Shown: positions 41,665-49,602 of the stretch, one piece after another
Numbering within the stretch: position 1 is the first letter of the stretch
Layout of the letters: every line of letters begins with the position of its first letter
Origin: OFTM10 sp964196195
GTDB taxonomy: Bacteria; Actinomycetota; Acidimicrobiia; Acidimicrobiales; Aldehydirespiratoraceae
NCBI GenBank assembly: GCA_964196195.1
Contig: CAXMSE010000079.1
Coordinates: 67,668-131,667 of the forward strand
Direction: 5' to 3'
Length of the DNA stretch: 64,000 nucleotides
Position numbers and translations under genes: made by a program
The notes under the pieces: model-generated
Seen by the model: only the letters and a program-made list of their open reading frames with translations
Databases searched by the model: none
What the model was told of the DNA's origin: nothing

Positions 41665-42693
41665 ATGCATGTAGGAATCGTTGGTGCCACTGGCCAGGTG
41701 GGCGGCGTGATGCGCACCCTGTTGGCGGAGCGCGACTTCCCGGTCGACTCCTTGAGGCTGTTCGCTTCGGCCCGATCGGCGGGCCGCGCCATCGAGTGGA
41801 ACGGCACCGACATCACCGTGGAGGGCGCGGCCACCGCCGATTTCTCGGGCCTCGATGTCGCCCTGTTCTCAGCGGGTGGCGACACCAGCAAGCAGCTCGC
41901 CCCCGGTGTTGCGGCGGCGGGCGTGATCGTCATCGACAACTCTTCGGCCTGGCGCATGGACCCCGATGTGCCCCTCGTGGTGCCCGAGGTGAACGCCCAC
42001 GATCTCCGGTCGATTCCCAAGGGGATCGTGGCCAACCCCAACTGCACCACCATGGCCGCGATGCCGGTGCTCAAGCCGCTGGCCGATGAAGCCGGTTTGG
42101 AAGCGCTCGTGGTGTCCACCTACCAGGCGGTGTCGGGGGCCGGTCTGTCCGGGGTGCGCGAGCTAGACGAGCAGGCTCAGAAGGTGGGCGCAGACGGGCC
42201 GACGCTCACCTACGACGGTCGGGCGGTGGCCCTCGAAGCGGGCGACAACTTCCCCGCGCCGATCGCCTTCAATGTGGTGCCGTTCGCTGGCTCTCTGGTC
42301 GAGGATGGTAGCGAGGAGACCAACGAGGAACAGAAGCTGCGCTTCGAGAGCCGCAAGATCCTCGGTCTCCCCAACCTGGCAGTGTCGGGCACATGTGTGC
42401 GGGTTCCGGTGTTCACCGGCCACTCCCTTTCGATCAATGCCCGCTTCTCTTCGCCCATCACGCCCGAAAGGGCCCGCGAACTCCTGGCCGCGGCCGATGG
42501 AGTCCAGCTCGCCGACATGCCCACACCGCTCCACGCAGCGGGCCTCGACGACTCCTTCGTCGGCCGAATTCGAGTGGACGACACCGTGGAGTACGGCCTG
42601 AGCCTATTCATTTCCGGTGACAACCTCCGTAAGGGTGCCGCGCTCAACACCATCCAGATAGCGGAGAGCCTTCTCGCCCAGAATCTGATCTGA
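41665..42693 (+). CDS. asd: Aspartate-semialdehyde dehydrogenase
   Basis: The enzyme reduces aspartyl phosphate with NADPH in the pathway to lysine, threonine, methionine and diaminopimelate. The 342-residue protein begins with the nucleotide motif GIVGATGQVGG and has the catalytic Cys127 in NPNCTTM, plus VSTYQAVSGAG. Length is normal. The start at 41665 is supported by the directly preceding -10 box. Aspartokinase, its usual neighbour, is not in the window. It ends in a hairpin shared with the convergent MazG-like gene. Confidence 0.95.
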   Translation: MHVGIVGATGQVGGVMRTLLAERDFPVDSLRLFASARSAGRAIEWNGTDITVEGAATADFSGLDVALFSAGGDTSKQLAPGVAAAGVIVIDNSSAWRMDPDVPLVVPEVNAHDLRSIPKGIVANPNCTTMAAMPVLKPLADEAGLEALVVSTYQAVSGAGLSGVRELDEQAQKVGADGPTLTYDGRAVALEAGDNFPAPIAFNVVPFAGSLVEDGSEETNEEQKLRFESRKILGLPNLAVSGTCVRVPVFTGHSLSINARFSSPITPERARELLAAADGVQLADMPTPLHAAGLDDSFVGRIRVDDTVEYGLSLFISGDNLRKGAALNTIQIAESLLAQNLI

Positions 42694-42698
42694 GCCGG

Positions 42699-42722
42699 CG
42701 CCCGACCGGAAGGGTCAGGGCG
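42699..42722. terminator. Bidirectional hairpin between asd and the MazG-like gene
   Basis: CGCCCGACC (42699-42707) pairs with GGTCAGGGCG (42713-42722) with one bulged base and a five-base loop. It spans the 21-base gap between convergent stops and runs into the MazG-like gene end. No long T tract follows. Confidence 0.4.
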
Positions 42723-42966
42723 GGTCCTCCACATATCGGCGCATGGCGTCGTCGAGGGTGAGGCCGAGTTGGTTGGCCAGTGATGCCAGCCAGGCGAGAA
42801 CGTCGCCGAGTTCGTGCAGTTGTTGCTCCGGAGTTCCCTTGCGGACAGCCTGGGCGAGTTCGCCGAGCTCCTCGCACAGCCAGGCCACAGTGGCCGGAAT
42901 CCCGCGGGCGTGGTCGGCCTCGCCGTAGAGATCGTCCATCAGGGCCTGAACTTCGACAAGATCCAT
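42715..42966 (-). CDS. MazG-like nucleotide pyrophosphohydrolase
   Basis: The 83-residue single-domain protein has the metal motif EELGELAQAVR (ExxE) followed by ELGDVLAWL (ExxD), typical of MazG-type all-alpha NTP pyrophosphohydrolases. Such enzymes remove non-canonical or excess nucleotides. The small size suggests a dimer or tetramer. ATG 42966 has a TAGAGT -10 box six bases upstream on the minus strand. Confidence 0.85.
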   Translation of the reverse strand: MDLVEVQALMDDLYGEADHARGIPATVAWLCEELGELAQAVRKGTPEQQLHELGDVLAWLASLANQLGLTLDDAMRRYVEDPP

Positions 42967-42972
42967 TCGCCG

Positions 42973-42978
42973 ACTCTA
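42973..42978 (-). promoter_or_regulatory. -10 box (TAGAGT, minus strand) for the MazG-like gene
   Basis: TAGAGT ends six bases before ATG 42966, giving a leaderless transcript. Confidence 0.5.
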
Positions 42979-42997
42979 GGCGGGCGACCGGGGCCGC

Positions 42998-43885
42998 TCA
43001 GGTGGTGTTGATGGATCGGGTGGGGTGGTCGCCCAGAGCCCAGCGCAGGGTGCGGAGAAGTAGTGCCGTGGCGGGCCTGATGGCGGCGGGTTCGGCGAGG
43101 GGGGCGATCGGGAGCCAGAGCTTGCGGCGGGCATAGCGGGGGAGCAGGGAGATCGCGGCGGTGGAGACGACCCCGTAGGCAGGTCGGGCAGCCAGCGCCA
43201 GCGGCGGCATGAGAAGAAATCGCACCGTGCCTCGGGCCTGGCTTCCAACCTGGAGCTCGGGTCGGAAGGCAACGAGCTGGTCTCGCAGTTCCCGACGTGA
43301 CCGGGGCGGATCGATCACCCCGAGCTTCTCGGCGATGATCGCCATCTCCGCGACGTAGCGGTCGGCCTGCTCAGCCGAGAGGGGCACCTCTCCGTAGCGA
43401 AGCCGTGCCGCAAGGAAGCTGTCGACCTCGGTGCAGTGCACCCACATCAGAAGGTGGGGGTCGTTGGCCGAGTACGGCCGCCCGTCAGGAGCGCGGCCCA
43501 CCACACCATCGTGAACGCGGCGCACCACCTGTATGACCTGTTCGGCCTCCGCCATGGTGCCGAAGGTGGTGGTGGCGATGAAAGAGCCGGTGCGTTGGAG
43601 GCGCCCCAGGGGATCGGTGCGATAGGTGGAATGATCGGCGACACCGGCCATGGCGAGGGGATGCAACGCCTGGAGTAGGAGGGCTCGAAGGCCACCCACG
43701 AGCATCGACACGTCGCTGTGGACCGCCCAGGCGGCACTCTCAGGCCCGAAGAGGCGCGGAGTGTCGGGATCGAAGACGAACTCGGCCCGTTCCGACTTGC
43801 CCGCGAGCATCAGGCGTAATCCGTGGCCGAGTCGCTCGCGAACCGGGTCGAAAAGTTCATCAGGGCCGGGCGCCATGCTGTTCAC
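42998..43885 (-). CDS. MpaB-like (DUF2236) oxygenase-family protein
   Basis: The 295-residue protein matches the DUF2236/MpaB family: LLQALHPLAMAGVADHS with the conserved His near the N-terminal third, a central LLMWVHCTEVDSF, and a C-terminal hydrophobic part. Family members include latex-clearing rubber oxygenase, which binds heme, and many of unknown substrate. The start is GTG 43885, which overlaps an upstream small frame by GTGA; ATG 43876 is an alternative. The substrate cannot be told. Confidence 0.82.
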   Translation of the reverse strand: MNSMAPGPDELFDPVRERLGHGLRLMLAGKSERAEFVFDPDTPRLFGPESAAWAVHSDVSMLVGGLRALLLQALHPLAMAGVADHSTYRTDPLGRLQRTGSFIATTTFGTMAEAEQVIQVVRRVHDGVVGRAPDGRPYSANDPHLLMWVHCTEVDSFLAARLRYGEVPLSAEQADRYVAEMAIIAEKLGVIDPPRSRRELRDQLVAFRPELQVGSQARGTVRFLLMPPLALAARPAYGVVSTAAISLLPRYARRKLWLPIAPLAEPAAIRPATALLLRTLRWALGDHPTRSINTT

Positions 43886-44130
43886 GGTACGGCGCCCGGC
43901 CCTGGTTCGGGGTCAGCGCCGCCCCCGTCGCCAGCGGCGTTGGCCCGGGCGATCGGTCGGGGCTTGGTGGGCCGACCGGAATTGTGGGGGTGTCGACGGC
44001 GTTCGAGGTGGCGTAACTGTCGAGCGCGCTCCAGCACCATTGCCTGGTTGAGCATTTCCTGTATGAGAGTTCCGTTCGAGGAATTGAGCGTCGGGGTGGA
44101 TACGGACAGCTCTCGCGGCGCGGCGAACAA
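43882..44130 (-). CDS. Possible small protein upstream of the MpaB-like gene
   Basis: An 82-residue frame has its TGA overlapping the GTG of the MpaB-like gene (GTGA), which suggests translational coupling. The middle part, MLNQAMVLERARQLRHLERR, looks helical and could be the real N-terminus (ATG at 44055, with CAGGAA immediately before). The C-terminal half is Pro/Gly/Ala-rich. No family is recognised. The coding evidence is weak and rests on the overlap. From 44131 to 44245 I see no gene. Confidence 0.3.
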   Translation of the reverse strand: MFAAPRELSVSTPTLNSSNGTLIQEMLNQAMVLERARQLRHLERRRHPHNSGRPTKPRPIARANAAGDGGGADPEPGPGAVP

Positions 44131-44245
44131 GGTTCGCGTGGTCTCACGAGAGAGGTTCTCGGCGGGGCCGGGGCGCCGATCAGGTCGCGGCAGAGAGCGC
44201 GACGGGGAGATCGGTGGGCGTGATCACGTTGGTGTAGGACTGGAC

Positions 44246-44410
44246 TCAGGAGACGGGCTGTCGTGCCCAGAGACTCTCGTGATCGATGAAGGTCCGGCAC
44301 TCGCACCACAGGCAGGCCTGGTTGCTGAATCCATGGCAGTGAGAACCCTCGTGGTGCCCACAAGAGCAGTGTCGTTCAGACTCGAACAGATAGTCGAGAA
44401 AGCTGGTCAC
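44246..44410 (-). CDS. 54-residue Cys/His-rich mini-protein
   Basis: This short frame encodes Cys and His clusters spaced like a metal site: CSCGHH (15-20), HCHGF (24-28) and ACLWCEC (32-38). That gives six cysteines, including two CxC and one CxxC, and several His within 25 residues. GGGGG lies six bases before the GTG start. The chance of so many metal ligands in a random frame is low. It is divergent from the nitroreductase gene. A zinc or iron-sulfur binding role is inferred; no named family is recognised. Confidence 0.5.
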   Translation of the reverse strand: MTSFLDYLFESERHCSCGHHEGSHCHGFSNQACLWCECRTFIDHESLWARQPVS

Positions 44411-44463
44411 AGGCCCCCATCGGCGGTTTGCACATGAAAAGTGAATCTGGTCAACTCTGGGGT

Positions 44464-45114
44464 ATGGACATTCGCGAAGCCCTCTACACGACCCGCGCCA
44501 TGAGGCGGGTCACCCCCGACGCCCTACCCGAAGATGTGCAGATGCGCATCCTCGATGCCGCCGTTCGCGCCCCGAGCGGTGGCAACGGTCAGTCGTGGCG
44601 GTTCATGTTGGTCGACGACATCGAGCAGAGAGCCAAGCTCGGCGACCTCTACCGGGAGTGCATCGACGTTCTCTGGGCAACGGTCTATGCCGACCGCGTG
44701 GAATCGGCTGGCGCCAACGACGATCCGGCATCCATCGAGTTTCGACGGATCATCAAGTCGGTCAACTGGGCTCAGGAAAACTTCGCCAGCTACCCCCTGC
44801 TTCTCTTCGCCTTCGACCGTGGCGACGGCTCGGGCGGCTCGATCTATCCCGCAGTCTGGAGTGCCATGTTGCAGGCCCGTGCCGACGGCGTCGGGTCGTC
44901 ACTCACCACCGTTCTCAACTTCAAGAACGAGGAGACCTTCGAGGTGCTGGGTGTGCCGGCCGACCAGGGATGGCAAATGTCGTGCTGTGTTCCGATGGGT
45001 TACCCCACCGGCAAGTGGGGAGTCGCCAAGCGAAAGCCCGCACACTGGGTCTCCTACCGCAACACCTGGGGCACGCCGGTGGGGTTCGAGATCGACGAAC
45101 CCCTCTGGCCCTGA
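44464..45114 (+). CDS. Nitroreductase-family flavoprotein
   Basis: The 216-residue protein has the FMN-binding start MDIREALYTTRAMRR and APSGGNGQSWRF (Arg and Ser/Asn contacts), plus a C-terminal GYPTGKWG loop. Nitroreductase-fold enzymes reduce nitro, quinone or other substrates with FMN; the exact substrate is unknown. I chose ATG 44464 because the family motif starts there; in-frame starts upstream (44428 TTG, 44434 ATG) add an unrelated leader. Confidence 0.85.
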   Translation: MDIREALYTTRAMRRVTPDALPEDVQMRILDAAVRAPSGGNGQSWRFMLVDDIEQRAKLGDLYRECIDVLWATVYADRVESAGANDDPASIEFRRIIKSVNWAQENFASYPLLLFAFDRGDGSGGSIYPAVWSAMLQARADGVGSSLTTVLNFKNEETFEVLGVPADQGWQMSCCVPMGYPTGKWGVAKRKPAHWVSYRNTWGTPVGFEIDEPLWP

Positions 45115-45142
45115 ACCGGCCCCGACCCACGGTGGTTTGGGG

Positions 45143-45655
45143 TCAATCCCAGACCCAACGGGTAGCGGCGGTGGAGAACTCCTCGGGTCGTTCGATGAGC
45201 CCGAATGCTCTCTCGGGGATCACCTCGAAGGTGGTGCCGGCCCGAAGGAACTCGGCCATCTCATCGCGCGGCCACGTGCCGTCGTGATATTTCTCTACCC
45301 AGGTCTCGATCAGGGCGTCGGCGTGCGCTCCGCTCACCTCGACGGCCCGGCCCTCCACCGAGACACACTCCACAGTGTCCTCGTTGGTCACCACCACCCG
45401 ACCATTGGTTCGCATGTTGCGGGTCTTGCGGGCCGTGCTCGCACACCCGAGGCCCCAGCGCTGTGAGTCGGGCATCCACACCCCCCATACCGGCATGCTG
45501 TGGGGCCGGCCCGCGGTGTCGGCGGTGATCAGCCAGTAATTGCGGGTGGCCACCAGTTTCTGCTCGGCCCACTCCCACGGGAGCAGGCCGGTGGGGTCGT
45601 CGGTGACTCCGTATCCGGGCATGTTCGGGCGTTCGGACCGGGGGGCGGGGCTCAT
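45143..45655 (-). CDS. PPOX-class flavin/F420-dependent enzyme
   Basis: The 170-residue protein has the split beta-barrel of the pyridoxamine 5'-phosphate oxidase class: YWLITADTAGRPHSMPVWGV, then KTRNMRTNGRVVVT. Actinobacterial members often use cofactor F420 or FMN. The substrate is unknown. ATG 45655 has a TACCGT -10 box six bases upstream on the minus strand, overlapping the divergent promoter of the hydantoinase-like gene. Confidence 0.82.
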   Translation of the reverse strand: MSPAPRSERPNMPGYGVTDDPTGLLPWEWAEQKLVATRNYWLITADTAGRPHSMPVWGVWMPDSQRWGLGCASTARKTRNMRTNGRVVVTNEDTVECVSVEGRAVEVSGAHADALIETWVEKYHDGTWPRDEMAEFLRAGTTFEVIPERAFGLIERPEEFSTAATRWVWD

Positions 45656-45660
45656 CTGCG

Positions 45661-45667
45661 TACGGTA
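45661..45667. promoter_or_regulatory. Overlapping divergent -10 boxes
   Basis: TACGGTA reads as TACGGT on the plus strand (45661-45666) and TACCGT on the minus strand (45662-45667). The minus box ends six bases before ATG 45655. The plus box ends eight bases before an in-frame GTG at 45675. Polymerase could load in only one direction at a time. Confidence 0.45.
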
Positions 45668-45707
45668 TGTCGTGGTGAGGCCACGCGCACGGGCAGACTG
45701 TCGAGCG

Positions 45708-47726
45708 ATGGGGGAACAGTCGCGACGATTGGCGCTGGGAATCGACACCGGTGGTACCTACACCGATGCCGTGCTGTACGAGGACGCGAGTGGGGAGGTG
45801 CTCGCCAAGGCGAAAGCGCCCACCACCCACGACGATCTCGCCATCGGCATCGAGGCGGCCATAGACCGAGTTCTCGGCGCGGGGGCTGGCGGCCACCCCA
45901 CGGTGACGCCCGCTGCGATCGAATTGGTGTCGCTGTCGACGACACTCGCAACCAACGCCCTCGTGGAGGGTACGGGCCGTCCGGCATGCCTCGTCACCAT
46001 CGGCTTCGACGACGGCGCCCTCGATCGTGGCGGCCTGCGCGAGGCGATCGGAGACGATGAGGTGATCGGCGTCTCCGGCGGCCACAACTCCCACGGAGAT
46101 GAGGTGGAGCCCCTCGACCTCGAGTCCCTCGGTGCGCGCATCGACGAGGTGGCCGATCACGTCGACGCCTTCGCGGTGACTGCCCAGTTCGCCACCCGCA
46201 ACGCCGATCATGAGCTTGCGGCCCGCGACCTGATCCGGCAGCGCTCAGGAAAGCCGGTGACCTGCAGCCATCGACTTTCGGCCAAGCTCAACGGCCCCAA
46301 GAGGGGAGTGACGGCGCTACTCAATGCCCGCCTGATCTCGATGATCGACGACCTCGTCACTACCACCGCGGAGATTCTCGCCCACCGTGGTGTCGATGCT
46401 CCCATGATGATCGTGAGAGGCAATGGTTCTCTGGTGTCGGCCGACTTCGTGAGGGACCGCCCGGTGGAAACGATTCTGTCGGGTCCCGCCGCGAGCCTGA
46501 TCGGAGCGGCCCACCTGGCCGGACGCGCCGATGCCATCATCGCCGACATCGGCGGCACCACCACCGACATCGCGGTACTCAGGGACGGTGAGCCGGAGGC
46601 GGGCCCCGACGGGGCTGATGTCGGCGGTCACGAGACCATGGTGGAAGCGGTGAGGATGCACACCCACGGGCTCGGCGGCGACAGCGAGGTGCGGCTCGCC
46701 GATCGGGCCATCGGCGCCCAGTTGGAAATCGGGCCCCGGCGGGTGGTGCCCCTGAGTCTCCTCGCCGGCGCCGAGCCCGACGCGGTGCTCGGCGTGCTCC
46801 GACGCCAGCTCGGCGAAGATGTTCCGGGTGTCCACGATGGTCGCCTGGTGAGGCTCACCGCGAGAGCGAGCGGGGCACGACTCGACCCCAACGAGCTCCG
46901 GGTTGTTACTGCGATCGGGGATGGGCTGGTGGCGGTTGATTCGGTGGTGTCGAGCAGTGTCCAGGAGCGGGCCTTGCGGCGCCTGGTGAGTCGGTCCCTC
47001 GTGCGTGTGGCCGCCTTCACCCCTACCGACGCGAGTCATGTGCTCGGCAACCAGTCCACTTTCGATGCCGAAGCGGCGCGCCTGGGGGCGGAGCTGTTCG
47101 CTCGTCGGCGAGACCGTTTCGGAGCAGCCATCGCCGAGACGCCCGAACAGGTCTCGACCCTCGTGGTCGATGCCTTGGTGCGTAGATCAGCTGAAGCAGT
47201 GCTCGGAGCGGCCCTCGACAGCGACGGCCTGCCTCTCGAGGCCTCCACCTCAGAGCTCGTAGCGGCGTCCCTCGACGGCACGGCGGTGAGCACTCGCCTC
47301 GGTATCGGGCTGGCGGTGCCCCTGGTGGGGTTGGGCGCCCCCGCCTCGACCTACTACCCGGCGGTCGGTTCCCTGCTCGGCTCAACGGTGGAGATCCCCG
47401 AGCATGCCGACGTGGCCAACGCCATCGGTGCGGTGGTGGGCAAGGTGAGGGTGCGCAAGGAGATCACGGTAACCGCCCCGCGGCGAGGGGTGTACCGCAT
47501 CCATGCAGGGAGCGAACCCGAAACCGTTTGGGAGCGTCCCGACGCTCGCGATCGAGCCCTCGAACTGGTGTCGGAAGCCGCCGCCGTCGCCGTTCGCGAT
47601 GCGGGAGCCGGGGAGTTCGACGTGGAGACATCGTGGTTGGAGAAGACGATCGACGTGGAAGGCCGACCCATGTTCGTGGAGGGAACCGCGGTCGCGGTGG
47701 CGGCCGGGCGGCCCCGCCTCACCTGA
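45708..47726 (+). CDS. Hydantoinase A / oxoprolinase-like protein (HyuA family)
   Basis: The 672-residue protein opens with the phosphate-binding motif LGIDTGGTYTDAV and later has IADIGGTTTDIAVL, the ATP-binding pair of the hydantoinase/oxoprolinase family. Members open cyclic amides such as hydantoins or 5-oxoproline with ATP. A HyuB partner gene is missing; the protein may act alone or with a distant partner. The annotated start is ATG 45708; GTG 45675, eight bases after a -10 box, would add 11 residues and is also possible. Confidence 0.85.
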   Translation: MGEQSRRLALGIDTGGTYTDAVLYEDASGEVLAKAKAPTTHDDLAIGIEAAIDRVLGAGAGGHPTVTPAAIELVSLSTTLATNALVEGTGRPACLVTIGFDDGALDRGGLREAIGDDEVIGVSGGHNSHGDEVEPLDLESLGARIDEVADHVDAFAVTAQFATRNADHELAARDLIRQRSGKPVTCSHRLSAKLNGPKRGVTALLNARLISMIDDLVTTTAEILAHRGVDAPMMIVRGNGSLVSADFVRDRPVETILSGPAASLIGAAHLAGRADAIIADIGGTTTDIAVLRDGEPEAGPDGADVGGHETMVEAVRMHTHGLGGDSEVRLADRAIGAQLEIGPRRVVPLSLLAGAEPDAVLGVLRRQLGEDVPGVHDGRLVRLTARASGARLDPNELRVVTAIGDGLVAVDSVVSSSVQERALRRLVSRSLVRVAAFTPTDASHVLGNQSTFDAEAARLGAELFARRRDRFGAAIAETPEQVSTLVVDALVRRSAEAVLGAALDSDGLPLEASTSELVAASLDGTAVSTRLGIGLAVPLVGLGAPASTYYPAVGSLLGSTVEIPEHADVANAIGAVVGKVRVRKEITVTAPRRGVYRIHAGSEPETVWERPDARDRALELVSEAAAVAVRDAGAGEFDVETSWLEKTIDVEGRPMFVEGTAVAVAAGRPRLT

Positions 47727-47753
47727 AATCAGTCCGGCAGCCAGGTCGATGCG

Positions 47754-47791
47754 AACGAGGGCAGGCCGAGCCTTCTCAGGCGGCCCTCGTT
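47754..47791. terminator. Hairpin after the HyuA-like gene
   Basis: AACGAGGGC (47754-47762) and GCCCTCGTT (47783-47791) are perfect inverted repeats with a 20-base loop, between the end of the hydantoinase-like gene and the end of the convergent HNH frame. It could stop transcription from both sides, though no T tract is present. Confidence 0.4.
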
Positions 47792-48940
47792 GTTAGCCCT
47801 GGGAGCGGTTTGGGTTTTCGCTCATGGACCTCGCCATCCGGACCCGCCCACCGGTCGATCCAGTCTGGAGATCGAGCGAGCGTCCAACCGCCCTCGTGCA
47901 CCATGTGGTGATGGCGCGAGCACAGCGGTATGAGATCGATCAGGGCCGATTCAGCCTTCGATTCCCAGGGGATGATGTGGTGAATGATGGCTTCGAGCGC
48001 CCGCCTCTGCTTCGAATTGGCGTGGCGGTTGACCGTGTTGAGCGACACTGGCCGAACCGACTGGTCGAGCGTGAGAACATCGACCCTGCTGTCGCAGGTG
48101 GACCTACGGGCGGCCTCCGGCGAGACCGGCTCGCCTTCGACCCCACAAGGTGCGCCTTCGTCGGTGCCGTCGAGGGCGCTGCGCTCGACTATCAGCACAG
48201 GAAGCCGATCGTCGGACGACGTCGCTCCCGCGCCGCCCCGGATGACGTTGGCGATCGCGTCGGTCATGCGCTGCTTGGCGGTACGTTCGGCGACGTGCTC
48301 GGGGGTCGTCAGCTTGTTGGTCGGCGGACGCGAGGCGGCGATACTCGGCCCTCATAATCGATCTGAGTGCGCTGCCGACGGCCGGTTCCCAGGAGGCGCT
48401 CAACTCGGTCATGCCGCTGCGCAGGTTCTTGGTTATCGAGGCTCCACGTTGATCGTATTGCCGCTTGGCTCGGTCGATCCCTCGCGCCCGCTCCTCATCG
48501 GCTACGAAGTTGCGAACCCTGTTGCGGAAGGCGTCCGGGTCGGTGTCGAACGCGGACTCCAGGACTTCGCGACTGTCGGCGAGGACCTCGATCATGTCGT
48601 CGGGCACCACATCGGCGACCGCATCCAGGTGGGCGCCACTCACCATGCCATCGCCCAATGCGTCTCCGAGCAGGGGGACAGAGAGGGCAACGCATGAGCG
48701 CCGTTGCTGGCGACGATCTTCCGCTTTCGAACAGCCGGTAGCCCTCTTGGTGGCGGCCTCATCGGCGGCTGAGGGACCCGATCCGGCAGGTCGACGCAGA
48801 GCCAGTTCCACTCGACAGACCGTGAGCGCGGCATCGATCTGACGCTGAACCACCGAGGCCTGAGCCATCGCATCGAGCAACTCCGATCGGCTCGCCCCGC
48901 CGGCCCAAGCTGGGTTGAGTTCGGTGAGGTCCGGAGTCAT
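47776..48940 (-). pseudogene. DUF222/HNH endonuclease (13E12-type), frameshifted
   Basis: The 5' part (48940 down to about 48,345) encodes a DUF222-like domain with DAVADVVPDDMIEVLA and VRNFVADEE. The 3' part, in another frame (from about 48,305 down to 47,776), continues with EHVAERTAKQRMTDAIANV and an intact HNH motif IIHHIIPWESKAES and LCSRHHHMVHEGGW. The two halves join around 48,305-48,350, so one frameshift splits the gene. The ATG at 48940 lies 13 bases from a LexA-type palindrome. Related mycobacterial 13E12 genes are DNA-damage inducible. The shift may be a real mutation or an assembly error. Confidence 0.75.
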
Positions 48941-48953
48941 TGTTCCATCAAAC

Positions 48954-48969
48954 ACGAACAGGTGTTCGT
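48954..48969. promoter_or_regulatory. LexA (SOS) box
   Basis: ACGAACAGGTGTTCGT is a palindrome with seven-base arms around a GG centre and contains GAAC-N4-GTTC, the actinobacterial LexA operator. It lies 13 bases before the ATG of the DUF222/HNH gene, where a bound LexA would block its promoter. Confidence 0.6.
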
Positions 48970-49019
48970 TCCTGCTCAATATCGGGGATTTCTGAGAGAA
49001 CACCGATCTGAAGCCGACC

Positions 49020-49025
49020 TAGGAT
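49020..49025 (+). promoter_or_regulatory. -10 box (TAGGAT) before the TauD-like pseudogene
   Basis: TAGGAT ends eight bases before GTG 49034, the same leaderless pattern as other genes here, so the promoter outlived the gene. Confidence 0.4.
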
Positions 49026-49033
49026 CGAATTCC

Positions 49034-49590
49034 GTGACGGCCATCCCTACCGAGAGCCTCTGGCGCGCCGAAGATCTCGTGTCAGACCAGAGCCTTGCCA
49101 TCGAGATCGATGTAGCCGAACTGACAGAGGCGGCCGGCGCTGCCCTTCCTCTGGGTCCCGCGCCTACCGCCGCAACGACGAGCTCACGCCCCACACCGAT
49201 CCCGCCGACTTCCTCAGCTTCCTGTGCCTCCGACTCGCCACCGAGGGCGGTACCGACCACCTCGTGAGCTCCATGACGATCCACGAGCGGATGAGGGAAC
49301 ACCATCCCGAACTTCTCGAGCGCCCCTACCGCGGTTACCGCTACTCGCGATTCGCGGAGCAGGCCATCGACGAGGAGCCGATCTTCGCCAACAACTACAC
49401 CGTGCTCCACGACCGCACTGCTTTCAGCGATCCTGCGGAGGAGCCTGAGCGCCACCTGCTCAGGTTGTGGCTCGAGTCCGATCCACCTCGGCCTGTGTCG
49501 GCCGAAACCCGCATCTACCCGACGAGCGCCGGTGTACCGCCCCAGCCGGCGCGGACACCTTCCTACGCCACTGATGTAGATGTCGTCTGA
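49034..49590 (+). pseudogene. TauD/TfdA-family dioxygenase, decayed
   Basis: The remains of a 2-oxoglutarate/Fe(II)-dependent TauD/TfdA-like oxygenase, normally about 300-340 residues, are cut down to under 190. The N-terminal about 38 residues (from GTG 49034) are in one frame. From about 49,150 the sequence continues in another frame with the iron motif region LTPHTDPADFLSFLCL. Later ANNYTVLHDRTAF and HLLRLWL mark the C-terminal end. Two blocks of roughly 60 residues each, before the HTD motif and before ANNYTV, are missing, one with a frame change. The gene cannot make a working barrel. Confidence 0.7.
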
Positions 49591-49602
49591 TCGCCCCTTG
49601 CC

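Noticed and set aside
43823..44437. A 204-codon plus-strand frame between the MpaB-like and nitroreductase genes
   Set aside because: It starts inside the MpaB-like gene on the opposite strand, has no family match and is antisense to the Cys/His-rich frame.
47776..49590. The idea that the 47.8-49.6 kb stretch is a mobile element
   Set aside because: No transposase, terminal inverted repeats or target duplications were seen; only two broken chromosomal-type genes.
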